From Gammaproteobacteria bacterium (lineage in GTDB: Bacteria > Pseudomonadota > Gammaproteobacteria > S012-40): a stretch of 43,051 nt of DNA. The stretch spans positions 1 through 43,051 of the forward strand of contig CAKKRP010000040.1 of the NCBI GenBank assembly GCA_919902765.1, read 5' to 3'. The notes under the pieces were generated by a model. The model had not been told where the DNA came from. It saw only the letters and a list, made by a program, of their open reading frames with translations, and did not search any database. Within the stretch, counting starts at the first letter, position 1. Each line of letters starts with the position of its first letter. Shown here one piece after another: positions 35,478-43,051 of this stretch. Both the position numbers and the translations under genes were made by a program.

Positions 35478-36965
35478 CTATTGATGCACATCGTCCTTCA
35501 AACCCCGCGCCGCCCACGCCGCCGCGCGGAACACCGCCCGCCCCTTGGCCATGGTCTCTTCCCATTCGCTGCGCGGCACCGAGTCGTACACGATGCCCGC
35601 GCCGGACTGCATGTACAACATATTGTCTTGGATGACCGCCGTGCGGATCGCTATCGCGGTGTCAAGATTGCCATTCCAACCTAAATAGCCCACCGCACCC
35701 GCATAAATACCGCGTTTGACCGGTTCCAACTCGTCGATGACCTCCATCGCGCGCACCTTGGCCGCGCCCGACACCGTACCCGCCGGGAACGTCGCGCGCA
35801 ACACGTCCATTGCCGACACCTCGGGCCGTTTACGACCGATGACATTGGACACGATATGCATGACATGCGAATAACGCTCGACGATCATTTGTTCAGTCAC
35901 CTGCACCGAACCCGTTTCGGCGACACGCCCGACATCGTTGCGGCCCAGGTCGATCAACATCACGTGTTCGGCAATCTCTTTCGGGTCGGCCAATAATTCC
36001 TGTTCGAGCTCATGATCGCGTTGCTCGGTGTCGCCGCGCGGACGCGTGCCCGCGATGGGTCGCACGGTCACATTATCGCCTTCGAGCCGCACCAGGATTT
36101 CCGGCGACGAGCCCGCCACTTGAAACGCCCCGCAATTTAAAAAATACATATACGGCGACGGATTCAAACTGCGCAACGCGCGATAGACATCCAACGCGTC
36201 GCCATGAAATGGCGCCGATAATCGTTGCGATAACACCACCTGCATGATGTCGCCGGCGGTGATATATTCCTTGGCTTTGCGCACCGCGCCCTCAAAACCC
36301 GGTTGCGTGAACCCCGATATAAAATCCGCCTCAATGAGCGTGTGGTGGCTAGTCTGCTCGACATGTTGAAACGGCGCTTGCAACCGGCGCGCAAGCTCAT
36401 CCAAACGGCGTTGACCGCGCGCCCACGCATCGGGAAGTTGCGGATCGACGTGCGTGATTAAATAGAGTTTACCGCGCAAATTATCGAACACCACCACTTC
36501 TTCGGAATGTAACAACAAGATATCGGGCGTGTGCAATTCATCTGGTTTACGACACGCCGCCAAACGCGGTTCGATATAACGCACCGTGTCATAACCGAAA
36601 TAACCGACCAAACCGCCGCTGAAACGTGGCAAACCCGGCACCGTCGGCACGCGGAATTGGCGTTGATAATCCTCGATGAATTGCAGCGGATCGACACTCT
36701 CGACACTGCGCACCACGCGTTCGCCGTCGAACTCCACCACCGTATGCCCATGCACCTCGATGCGCCGCGCACACGGCAGGCCGATGATGGAATAACGCCC
36801 CCATTTCTCGCCACCGACAACGGATTCAAACAAATAGGAATAAGGCCCGGCGGCCAATTTGAGATAGGTAGACAAGGGCGTATCGAGGTCGGCCAAGACC
36901 TCGCGCACCACCGGCACGCGGTTATAGCCCGCGCGCGCCCTTTCTTGCATGTGTCGTTCGTTCAT
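35478..36965 (-). CDS. trpE: Anthranilate synthase component I TrpE
   Basis: A 495-aa chorismate-binding enzyme that makes anthranilate with the TrpG glutamine amidotransferase. The N-terminal regulatory domain carries [15 protein letters not shown]-like sequence ([19 protein letters not shown], with the Trp-feedback region), and the catalytic half has [39 protein letters not shown] and [18 protein letters not shown] 36965 is chosen for its GGGGA site; longer readings start with TTG. No trpG is next to it. gph-trpE is a frequent gammaproteobacterial order. Confidence 0.96.
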   Translation of the reverse strand: MNERHMQERARAGYNRVPVVREVLADLDTPLSTYLKLAAGPYSYLFESVVGGEKWGRYSIIGLPCARRIEVHGHTVVEFDGERVVRSVESVDPLQFIEDYQRQFRVPTVPGLPRFSGGLVGYFGYDTVRYIEPRLAACRKPDELHTPDILLLHSEEVVVFDNLRGKLYLITHVDPQLPDAWARGQRRLDELARRLQAPFQHVEQTSHHTLIEADFISGFTQPGFEGAVRKAKEYITAGDIMQVVLSQRLSAPFHGDALDVYRALRSLNPSPYMYFLNCGAFQVAGSSPEILVRLEGDNVTVRPIAGTRPRGDTEQRDHELEQELLADPKEIAEHVMLIDLGRNDVGRVAETGSVQVTEQMIVERYSHVMHIVSNVIGRKRPEVSAMDVLRATFPAGTVSGAAKVRAMEVIDELEPVKRGIYAGAVGYLGWNGNLDTAIAIRTAVIQDNMLYMQSGAGIVYDSVPRSEWEETMAKGRAVFRAAAWAARGLKDDVHQ

Positions 36966-37059
36966 GGCGTCCCCGCATGTTGAAGGCGAATCAGTACCCA
37001 ACTCGTTGCGGGCGTCGCCATCGAATTCTCAAATAAATATCAGGGGCCATGTCATACAC

Positions 37060-37731
37060 TCAGGTTAAAAAATTTTTCACATCGACCAAGCTGTCGATCA
37101 CCGCGTCGGGCGCGGCATGGCGTATATCTTCGCCGTGATTATACCCATAATTCACACACAAAACCTTAAACCCCGCCGCGCGCGCCGCCTCTACGTCATG
37201 GCGCGAATCGCCCACCATCAATGAGTGCTCTGGCGCGATGTCAAAATGCCGTGCGGCGTGCAACAAGGGCTCGGGATGGGGCTTTTTATGCGGTGTGGTG
37301 TCACCGCTAACCACCAGGCCGAAATATTTTAAAATACCCAATGTATCTAAGAGGGGTAAGGTAAACTGTTCCGCCTTGTTGGTCACGCAACCCAAGCGCC
37401 GTCCCGTCGCGGCCAACTCGCGCACGCCCTGCTCGACGCCGGGGAATAAGCGGCTGTATTTGCCATTCGATGCCTGGTAATGCGCCATAAACACCGGCAG
37501 CGCGCGCGCATACAACTCCGACGCGGGCTCGGCCGCTAATTGCTGCGTCAGCGCACGCTTGACCAAGCGCTCCACGCCATTGCCCACCCAATGACGCACC
37601 GCTTGTTCGCCGCGCCGGGACAGGCCTAAATCATCCATGGTCGCATCCACCGCCCACGCCAAATCGGGCACACTGTCCACCAAGGTGCCATCTAAATCGA
37701 TCAAAATCAAACGTGCTTCGAAACGCGACAT
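37060..37731 (-). CDS. gph: Phosphoglycolate phosphatase Gph
   Basis: HAD-family phosphatase, 223 aa, that converts 2-phosphoglycolate to glycolate. HAD motif I is LIDLDGTLVDS with nucleophile D12 and acid D14; motif II is the Thr in CVTNK; motif III/IV are KKPHPEPL and MVGDSRHDVEAA. The cap domain is of the usual length. ATG 37731 is used; the GTG three bases upstream is an alternative. It lies 95 bases upstream of trpE. Glycolate formed here could be oxidised by the enzyme of which GlcF, encoded further on, is a subunit. Confidence 0.93.
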   Translation of the reverse strand: MSRFEARLILIDLDGTLVDSVPDLAWAVDATMDDLGLSRRGEQAVRHWVGNGVERLVKRALTQQLAAEPASELYARALPVFMAHYQASNGKYSRLFPGVEQGVRELAATGRRLGCVTNKAEQFTLPLLDTLGILKYFGLVVSGDTTPHKKPHPEPLLHAARHFDIAPEHSLMVGDSRHDVEAARAAGFKVLCVNYGYNHGEDIRHAAPDAVIDSLVDVKNFLT

Positions 37732-37803
37732 CACAATACAAATTCTCAGTTAAATGGTTGCTTATTGCACCATAGGCCACGCCACTTGCCAACCCATCGC
37801 ACC

Positions 37804-37831
37804 AAAAAGAAAGGGCCCCGCAGGGCCCTTT
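37804..37831 (-). terminator. Intrinsic terminator of the porin gene
   Basis: AAAGGGCCC and GGGCCCTTT (37810-37818, 37823-37831) form a perfect 9-bp stem with a 4-base loop. On the minus strand it is followed by CTTTTTGG, and it lies about 30 bases after the porin stop. Confidence 0.9.
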
Positions 37832-37859
37832 ACATCACTAAGATCAGCTTGCGCTAAAC

Positions 37860-39014
37860 TTAGAATTTTGTCGATAGACCAACCGTAAAGACCGTGTTTT
37901 CTTTCACGGAAACCTTACCGGCGGTGGTGCCAATGTCATAACCTTTCAAAACTTCATTTGCTGTACGCGCACCGTAACCAGCATAGATCTCGCTACCCTT
38001 GGCTACTGCGTACTTAGCGGCAACACGCCAGGAGCTCGAACCGTCTTTGGCCTTGGTACCCGCAGTAGCGGCTTCCGAGTCAAACTTCATACCATAGGAA
38101 CCAACGAACATCAGGTTACCCATGGTGTAATCAACGTTACCGTAAAATTGGTTATTGGTAGCGGCCTTCGCAACAGTGCCCACTGTCTTCTCTGTGGTGC
38201 CGCTGATCGCGCCGCCGTCCATTTCATAGGCCACGGCCAATCCTACACCCGCCATAGAAAGCTTAGCGGCGAACATAGTAGCGGTGCCAGCGGTGGTCAT
38301 ACCGGTGGCCAGTGCATTAACAGAACCGTCATTGATGTGGTCAACCGACAGAGCAACCGGACCCGCAGCATAACGCGCGCCTACCACATAGTTCATGGCT
38401 GTTAAATCCTTGGACACTTGCGCGATGACCTTGACACCGGCAAAGCTCGGAGAGTCATAACGCACCGAACCCACCATACTACCTTGGTCAGCGCCGTAGC
38501 CATTACCCTTACCAGAAGTCAAACCTAAATTGCCACGACCTTCCAATGCGGTAGTGAACAACGGATCGATAGTGGCATGCGTTTCTTTATAGGAGTGCGA
38601 CATGATACCACCACGCACGGTACCCAATGCGCTATTGGACAACCCGCCATAGGTATCACGCATCCACACCACGCCGGCCTTAGCGGTGGCGCCAGCGCCG
38701 CCGGTATTTGGGGTGTTTGCAACGGTATCGCTAGAGTTACCATCTATACCGACTTCAGCTTGGAACACTACTTTGGTGTCCGGGATATTGCTATCGATAC
38801 TGCCCTTCAGGCCCAAACTATTAGAACGCGAACCGCTGGCATCCGGCAGTGTCGTTTTAGTCTCTGTGCCCAGGACTATTGCAGAGGTATCCTTGCCGGT
38901 ACGGCTCAACATATCGCCCGACACATGGATGCGACCATAAGCAGTCACATCGGCCATCGCTGCCGGGGCAGCAATGGCGGCGGCCACGGAAATTACGAGA
39001 AGCTGCTTTTTCAT
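37860..39014 (-). CDS. Outer-membrane general porin (Gram-negative porin family)
   Basis: A 384-aa porin, probably a trimeric 16-strand barrel for small hydrophilic solutes. A signal peptide (KKQLLVISVAAAIAAPAAMA) is followed by DVTAYGRIHVSGDML, the typical first strand. GSRSNSLGLKGS, repeated aromatic/Gly strands, and the terminal aromatic residue in VGLSTKF fit the family used by the BAM complex. It stands alone, with its own terminator and a regulated-looking promoter region. Codon use (many GCC/GGT/ACC) suggests high expression. Confidence 0.92.
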   Translation of the reverse strand: MKKQLLVISVAAAIAAPAAMADVTAYGRIHVSGDMLSRTGKDTSAIVLGTETKTTLPDASGSRSNSLGLKGSIDSNIPDTKVVFQAEVGIDGNSSDTVANTPNTGGAGATAKAGVVWMRDTYGGLSNSALGTVRGGIMSHSYKETHATIDPLFTTALEGRGNLGLTSGKGNGYGADQGSMVGSVRYDSPSFAGVKVIAQVSKDLTAMNYVVGARYAAGPVALSVDHINDGSVNALATGMTTAGTATMFAAKLSMAGVGLAVAYEMDGGAISGTTEKTVGTVAKAATNNQFYGNVDYTMGNLMFVGSYGMKFDSEAATAGTKAKDGSSSWRVAAKYAVAKGSEIYAGYGARTANEVLKGYDIGTTAGKVSVKENTVFTVGLSTKF

Positions 39015-39325
39015 TACCTTGTTTCCTCACTGTGTGTAGTTTAAAACCAGGAAAACCCAATTGACTTGGTTACTGTATAGCACTTTGTTGCGATATTGCA
39101 ACAACTTGTTGTGTGTAACCCAGGTGTTTGACTTTGCGAGGCTTTTATACGTCGCCGAGATGCCAAATTTATGACACATGACGTAAAAAAAAACATCTTC
39201 TGAACAAGTGCTCATTCATTGTACAAAAAAATATTTTTGGCTTTTTGTCGATGAACACAGCGCACGCAGACGCGCAATTAACGCATGGCTACACACGTTA
39301 ATGATCGGCAGACGGATGACAAAAT
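39015..39325 (-). other. Region between porin and tRNA-Gln
   Basis: It holds the porin ribosome site (AAGG near 39020), a -10-like TATACA (minus strand, 39079-39074) and a -35-like TTGCAA (39101-39096) with a 16-base spacer, and the palindromes listed separately at 39085-39111. The part nearest the tRNA (39216-39325) contains AT-rich short hairpins but no gene I can support. Confidence 0.5.
39085..39111. promoter_or_regulatory. Three-half-site palindrome over the porin promoter
   Basis: TTGTTGC (39085-39091), GCAACAA (39098-39104) and TTGTTG (39106-39111) form two overlapping perfect inverted repeats, one with a 6-base and one with a 1-base centre. They cover the presumed -35 element of the porin promoter, as expected for a repressor or activator site. 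The binding protein is unknown. Confidence 0.5.
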
Positions 39326-39399
39326 TGGCTGGGGGACTAGGATTCGAACCTAGGTAAACGGTGTCAGAGACCGTTGTCCTGCCGCTAGACGATCCCCCA
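39326..39399 (-). tRNA. tRNA-Gln (anticodon CTG)
   Basis: A complete cloverleaf of 74 bases including an encoded CCA. The acceptor TGGGGGA pairs with TCCCCCA; discriminator G; T-arm has GGTTCGAATCC; anticodon stem ACGGT/ACCGT encloses CTCTGAC, giving anticodon CTG for CAG codons. The U1-A72 pair is typical of bacterial tRNA-Gln. It lies between the rpsI terminator and the porin gene. Confidence 0.95.
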
Positions 39400-39416
39400 G
39401 TGTAGAGGAACTCTGC

Positions 39417-39446
39417 AAAGAAACAGACCCGCATTGCGGGTCTGTT
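39417..39446 (-). terminator. Intrinsic terminator of rplM-rpsI
   Basis: AACAGACCCGC (39422-39432) and GCGGGTCTGTT (39436-39446) form a perfect 11-bp stem with a 3-base loop. On the minus strand TTTCTTTG follows. It lies 11 bases after rpsI and before the tRNA gene. Confidence 0.88.
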
Positions 39447-39456
39447 GAGAGAACAA

Positions 39457-39855
39457 TTAACGCTTGGAGTATTGCGTGGCGCGACGCGCCTTGCGCAAAC
39501 CGACCTTTTTACGTTCGACTTCACGCGAATCGCGCGTGACAAACCCCGCCTTGCGCAACGGTATGCGGTTGGCTTCATCGAAGACCATCAAGGCGCGCGT
39601 CAAACCATGGCGGATCGCGCCCGCTTGACCGGAAATGCCGCCGCCTTTGACCGTCACCGTGATATCGAATTTACCGTTGATGTCGAGCAACTCCAATGGT
39701 TGACGCACGACCATGCGCGCCGTCTCACGGCCGAAATATTGCTCTAGGCTACGCCCGTTGATTTCGATCTTACCGCTACCGCGCGTGACAAACACGCGTG
39801 CGGCCGAGCTCTTGCGACGGCCTGTACCATAATACTGTTGTTGCTGTGCTGCCAT
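39457..39855 (-). CDS. rpsI: 30S ribosomal protein S9
   Basis: A 132-aa ribosomal protein (uS9). [15 protein letters not shown] at the N-terminus and the basic C-terminus ending RRATQYSKR, which reaches toward the P-site tRNA, are diagnostic. It is ten bases downstream of rplM in the standard rplM-rpsI operon and is followed by a strong terminator. Confidence 0.97.
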   Translation of the reverse strand: MAAQQQQYYGTGRRKSSAARVFVTRGSGKIEINGRSLEQYFGRETARMVVRQPLELLDINGKFDITVTVKGGGISGQAGAIRHGLTRALMVFDEANRIPLRKAGFVTRDSREVERKKVGLRKARRATQYSKR

Positions 39856-39865
39856 GATGTTACCT

Positions 39866-40294
39866 TCACAACGCTAGAGTTTTGGGCTGCTGCGCCTGAT
39901 GGGCATGTTCCCCACCCGCGTAGACCTTGAGCTTACGGAACATGGCGCGACCGAGCGGATTCTTGGGCAACATGCCCTTGACCGCGATCTCTAACGCGCG
40001 ATGCGGAGCGCGCTCCACCATTTTCTCGTAACTCGTTTCCTTTATCCCGCCCGGAAACCCGGTATGGTGATAATATTTTTTGTCTAACAGCTTTTTGCCG
40101 GTAACGTGTACTTTCTCGGCATTGACGACGACGATGTAGTCACCGGTATCGACATGCGGTGTATACTCGGCCTTGTGCTTGCCGCGCAGTCGCTTGGCGA
40201 GCTCGCTGGCCAGACGGCCCAGGGTCAACCCAGAGGCATCCACTAAATACCAGTCCCGTTTAACGGTTTCCGGTTTGGCGTTAAAACTTTTCAT
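39866..40294 (-). CDS. rplM: 50S ribosomal protein L13
   Basis: A 142-aa ribosomal protein (uL13), the same length as in E. coli. It shows [50 protein letters not shown] at the N-terminal half in pieces, and [30 protein letters not shown] near the end. It is the first gene of rplM-rpsI, with a good sigma70 promoter about 35 bases upstream. Confidence 0.97.
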   Translation of the reverse strand: MKSFNAKPETVKRDWYLVDASGLTLGRLASELAKRLRGKHKAEYTPHVDTGDYIVVVNAEKVHVTGKKLLDKKYYHHTGFPGGIKETSYEKMVERAPHRALEIAVKGMLPKNPLGRAMFRKLKVYAGGEHAHQAQQPKTLAL

Positions 40295-40329
40295 TGAGGT
40301 CTTCCATAGCGATCTTTTAAGAGGCGGAT

Positions 40330-40358
40330 ATCCTAGAAACCACGCCCACTTTTGTCAA
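40330..40358 (-). promoter_or_regulatory. Sigma70 promoter of rplM-rpsI
   Basis: On the minus strand TTGACA (40358-40353) and TAGGAT (40335-40330) are separated by 17 bases. The predicted start near 40323 gives a short leader of about 30 bases before rplM. Confidence 0.75.
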
Positions 40359-40379
40359 GGACTAATGAGGGTTTCCAAC

Positions 40380-40404
40380 AAAAAAAGGCCTGCGAGGGCA
40401 GGCC
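40380..40404 (-). terminator. Intrinsic terminator of the [2Fe-2S] ferredoxin gene
   Basis: GGCCTGC and GCAGGCC (40387-40393, 40398-40404) form a perfect 7-bp stem with a 4-base loop. On the minus strand it is followed by seven T residues (40386-40380). Confidence 0.9.
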
Positions 40405-40603
40405 CAACAACACAATACACCCAGGGAGGGGGAGGGTGTATCGATCTAAAATCAGTACATGCGCATATTCTAATACATTCACAAACCCGAACGCAAGTCT
40501 TAAAATGCGCATTCCTCAGCACCTTTCCTCATCGAGAAAACGGCACTGAGGCGTGCATTATACACATCTTCGATAAAAAAAACTTTGTCTATCACAAATA
40601 TTT
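40405..40603 (-). other. Untranslated stretch between ferredoxin gene and its terminator
   Basis: About 200 bases of AT-rich DNA lie between the ferredoxin stop and the terminator. No gene is supported. A G-rich run (GGGAGGGGGAGGG, 40423-40435) on the plus strand is the only notable sequence. It would make an unusually long 3' untranslated region of the ferredoxin mRNA. Confidence 0.4.
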
Positions 40604-40930
40604 TTATTTATCTGACAGCATCAGACGCGCCACAGGACGCCCGTGTACCAGGTGCTCCTCGATAATTTCGTCGATATCCTCTTCATCGACGTAGCTATAC
40701 CACACACCTTCGGGGTACACGACGATGACGGGGCCTTCATGGCAGCGATCCAGGCATCCGGCACTATTGATGCGCACCCCGCCCTTGCCGTTCAGCTTAC
40801 GCGTTTTACACTGGGCCTTGGCATAGTCGCGCAGCGCCTGCGCCCCAGAATCCTGACAACAGCGCGCGCCGTCGTCGCGTTGGTTAGTACAAAAAAATAC
40901 GTGCTGGCGATAATAAGGGGTTTGCGACAT
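40604..40930 (-). CDS. Thioredoxin-like [2Fe-2S] ferredoxin
   Basis: A 108-aa protein of the (2Fe-2S) ferredoxin domain family (thioredoxin fold, related to the NuoE-type and Azotobacter shethna ferredoxins). HVFFCTNQRDDGARCCQDSG gives the first two cluster cysteines and INSAGCLDRCHEGPVIVVYPEG the other two. Expected to carry electrons in the cytoplasm; the partner is unknown. ATG 40930 is the first ATG; the codon two residues upstream is TTG. It is divergent from glcF and has its own terminator. Confidence 0.88.
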   Translation of the reverse strand: MSQTPYYRQHVFFCTNQRDDGARCCQDSGAQALRDYAKAQCKTRKLNGKGGVRINSAGCLDRCHEGPVIVVYPEGVWYSYVDEEDIDEIIEEHLVHGRPVARLMLSDK

Positions 40931-40999
40931 GGACAAGCACCGGACATGAGAGGGAATACGCGTTATTATACTTCTTTATCACCTTTACGCGAGCCGATA

Positions 41000-42184
41000 G
41001 TGTCCCCTGCCCCGCCGCCGATCATCCGGACTTTGCTGGCCGCCGCCGACCAGTGCGTATTATGCGGCCTATGCTCGGCCCAATGCCCGACCTATGGACT
41101 ATACCAAATTGAATCGGAATCGCCACGCGGACGCATCGTGCTTATTCAAGCCTTGCTAAAGGGCCAGTTAGCCCCCGACGCCGCTACGCGTAGCTATTTG
41201 GATCACTGTTTGTCGTGTCGGCGCTGCGAGGCGCAATGTCCGTCCGGCGTGCCTTATGGCCAATTGATCGATGGTGTCAAGGCATGGGTGCCAGGGGCGG
41301 CGACGCGACGACGCACCTGGGCGATGACGCTACTCACGCGTGCGCCAACACTGCGTGCGGCGCTACGCCGCCTCGTATCTTTTCTGCCTGCCATGCTGTT
41401 ACCAAAATGGGCGGCGGTGATCAAACATTACGCGCGGCGTAGCACACACGCCACACCCACACCATCGTCACCTCCGCGTATTATGTTATTCACCGGCTGT
41501 ATCACCGAACTTGCCGACCAAGCCGCCGTACATGCCGTGCAACGCCTATGCGCCGCGCTGGGCGTAGAGATCGCCACTCCGGCCACCGCACACTGTTGCG
41601 GTGCGCTGGCCTTGCATAGCGGCCAGCATGCACAGTGGCAGGCCCTGATGTACGCCAACGGCGCACAACTCAATCATCAATACGACCAACTCCTTGGTCT
41701 GACCCCCGGTTGCACGGCGGCCTTACTTGAATACGCCCATAGCGACCATCCTGCGGCCCGCGCATTGGCGGGTAAAGTCGCCGACGTGGGGACCTATCTG
41801 GCGCACCACCCGCGTTGGGCTAGCCTGCGTTTTCGCTCCACACCGAAACGCGTCGGCATACACCTCCCATGTACGCAACGCAACGTGCTCAAAGACCACC
41901 GCAGCACGTCATTCTTACTGCAAAGTATTCCGGGCTTAGAATTGATCGCGCTGCCCGAACTCCCTGCGTGTTGCGGGGCGGCGGGCACCCATATGTTGTA
42001 TTTTTCGCAGCAGGCACAAGCCCTACGCGCGCCGCTGTTGGATTTTATACGCGCACAGCGTCTTGATTACGTGGTCAGCACCAATATCGGTTGCGCCTTG
42101 CATGTGACCGAGGGCTTGTGGAACGACACCCCGCCCGTACGGGTGCTGCATCCGCTGACACTGCTCGCCGAGGCGCTTGCATAA
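41000..42184 (+). CDS. glcF: Glycolate oxidase iron-sulfur subunit GlcF
   Basis: An approximately 394-aa Fe-S protein. Two 4Fe-4S motifs occur at Cys19/22/25/29 (CVLCGLCSAQCP) and Cys70/73/76/80 (CLSCRRCEAQCP), followed by two CCG (DUF3400-type) domains with HCCGALALHSG and PACCGAAGTHM. GlcF passes electrons from glycolate oxidation by GlcD/GlcE to the quinone pool. glcD and glcE are not in the window. GTG 41000 is preferred because a TATACT (40967-40972) would then be upstream. ATG 40946 would leave only 15 bases between divergent start codons, but cannot be ruled out. Confidence 0.85.
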   Translation: MSPAPPPIIRTLLAAADQCVLCGLCSAQCPTYGLYQIESESPRGRIVLIQALLKGQLAPDAATRSYLDHCLSCRRCEAQCPSGVPYGQLIDGVKAWVPGAATRRRTWAMTLLTRAPTLRAALRRLVSFLPAMLLPKWAAVIKHYARRSTHATPTPSSPPRIMLFTGCITELADQAAVHAVQRLCAALGVEIATPATAHCCGALALHSGQHAQWQALMYANGAQLNHQYDQLLGLTPGCTAALLEYAHSDHPAARALAGKVADVGTYLAHHPRWASLRFRSTPKRVGIHLPCTQRNVLKDHRSTSFLLQSIPGLELIALPELPACCGAAGTHMLYFSQQAQALRAPLLDFIRAQRLDYVVSTNIGCALHVTEGLWNDTPPVRVLHPLTLLAEALA

Positions 42185-42248
42185 AGCAAAATATTTGGCA
42201 TACTGGCTAGCACTCGCAACGTTGCGCTTGCGCCATTGAGAACATTTT

Positions 42249-42893
42249 ATGTCCACACGCCACTATTCCCCACTGGATAAATTATTAATCGAGGTTGATC
42301 GCGGCGTGCGCACATTGTTTGGTGTACCGGAAACCACCGAACGCGCCTACCCTGCGGAGGACATCCCGGAAGCTGATTTAACCGGCCCGCAAAAACGTCA
42401 TGCGGCCGGTTTGATGCGCGTCAATCACGCAGGGGAAGTATGCGCGCAAGGGCTTTATCAAGGCCAAGCGTTGACGGCGAAATTACCGCAGGTACGCGCG
42501 CAAATGGAACGCGCGGCCTTGGAAGAAAACGATCACCTGGCGTGGTGCGCGCAACGCCTAAGCGATTTGGGCAGCCACACCAGTTATCTCAACCCGCTAT
42601 GGTATTGCGGCGCACTCGCCATCGGCGCGGCGGCGGGCGCAGTGGGTGATCGGTGGAGCTTGGGATTTGTCTCCGAGACCGAACAACAAGTCGAACGTCA
42701 TTTGGATAGACATCTGACACAGCTACCTACTAACGATGCGCGCAGTCACGCCATTATCGCGCACATGCGCGACGACGAAATCCGCCATGGCGCGACGGCC
42801 CGCGCGGCTGGCGGTGCGGAATTACCGGCACCAGTGCGCACATTAATGGCCACCACATCCAAGATCATGACGACCTTGGCATATAAAATTTAA
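42249..42893 (+). CDS. coq7: Ubiquinone biosynthesis hydroxylase Coq7
   Basis: A 214-aa di-iron monooxygenase that hydroxylates demethoxyubiquinone in ubiquinone synthesis. The carboxylate/His iron ligands are in [41 protein letters not shown] and [12 protein letters not shown]. It is membrane-associated and needs O2. The function corresponds to UbiF in E. coli. It follows glcF by 64 bases and precedes the last gene by nine bases. Confidence 0.95.
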   Translation: MSTRHYSPLDKLLIEVDRGVRTLFGVPETTERAYPAEDIPEADLTGPQKRHAAGLMRVNHAGEVCAQGLYQGQALTAKLPQVRAQMERAALEENDHLAWCAQRLSDLGSHTSYLNPLWYCGALAIGAAAGAVGDRWSLGFVSETEQQVERHLDRHLTQLPTNDARSHAIIAHMRDDEIRHGATARAAGGAELPAPVRTLMATTSKIMTTLAYKI

Positions 42894-42902
42894 GGATAGA
42901 CC

Positions 42903-43051
42903 ATGGCAAAATTTTTTAATCGACTAGATCCCAACTTGCGCGAATTTATCGGCGCGCAACACCTATTTTTCGTCGCCAGCGCACCGCGCGAGGGCCGCGT
43001 GAATTTGTCGCCCAAGGGCATGGACACCTTGCGTATCTTGGACGACCACCG
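42903..43051 (+). CDS. Pyridoxamine 5'-phosphate oxidase family protein, 3' end outside window
   Basis: Only the first 49 residues are visible: FNRLDPNLREFIGAQHLFFVASAP, then GRVNLSPKGMDTLRILDD. This matches the N-terminus of flavin split-barrel (PNPOx-like) proteins with the VNLSPKG signature. It is not likely to be PdxH itself. FMN binding is expected; the substrate is unknown. AAGGA (42892-42896) precedes the ATG. Confidence 0.8.
   Translation, partial: MAKFFNRLDPNLREFIGAQHLFFVASAPREGRVNLSPKGMDTLRILDDH

Overview
The window looks like chromosomal DNA of a Gram-negative gammaproteobacterium. It carries the full division and cell wall (dcw) cluster in Escherichia coli order, lpxC, a DciA-like gene, a trimeric-type porin, Coq7, aerobic HemF and LptM. 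Base composition is moderately GC-rich, with strong use of GCG/CGC codons. A tandem TusA-like protein, a DsrS-like protein and a multihaem cytochrome suggest a sulfur-oxidising relative; this is inference. Phosphoglycolate phosphatase and a glycolate oxidase Fe-S subunit would fit a CO2-fixing life style, but no RuBisCO gene is present to confirm it.

Layout. 1-942: 3' part of an M48 metalloprotease gene. 1102-5503: tandem TusA-domain gene, then a tightly packed operon of MoxR ATPase, HExxH/VWA protein, DsrS-like protein and an unrecognised 144-aa protein. 5868-5941: sigma70 promoter followed by TGGGN repeats, the MraZ operator. 5945-24555: mraZ-rsmH-ftsL-ftsI-murE-murF-mraY-murD-ftsW-murG-murC-murB-ddl-ftsQ-ftsA-ftsZ-lpxC, mostly with ATGA-type overlaps; MurC-F, MurE, MraY and MurG make the peptidoglycan precursor, FtsQLIWAZ build the septum, and LpxC commits to lipid A. 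24600-26021: divergent dciA-like and M23 peptidase genes.

The expected secA does not follow the M23 gene. Instead 26.05-28.8 kb holds an accessory block: an IS3-type transposase remnant, a Sfum_1244-type protein gene, and an AT-rich islet with a LexA-like box inside a promoter, a Panacea-domain gene and a coiled-coil/two-TM partner gene interrupted by one in-frame TAA.

28850-34804: methyltransferase, lysA and lptM (minus strand), then an esterase, tsaC, hemF and a multihaem cytochrome (plus strand). A 25-bp inverted repeat lies between the divergent blocks and REP-like palindromes at the start of the cytochrome gene. 34886-37731: DUF4258/YgiT-type zinc-finger pair, trpE and gph. 37860-39014: porin. 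39326-40294: tRNA-Gln(CTG), rpsI, rplM. 40604-43051: [2Fe-2S] ferredoxin, glcF, coq7 and the 5' end of a pyridoxamine-phosphate-oxidase-like gene.

The most unusual signals are the MoxR/VWA/DsrS/TusA-like locus, the LexA-box/Panacea/broken membrane partner locus, the nested inverted repeat at 31.0 kb and the palindrome copy translated into the N-terminus of the cytochrome. No CRISPR array, rRNA gene or intact insertion sequence was seen.
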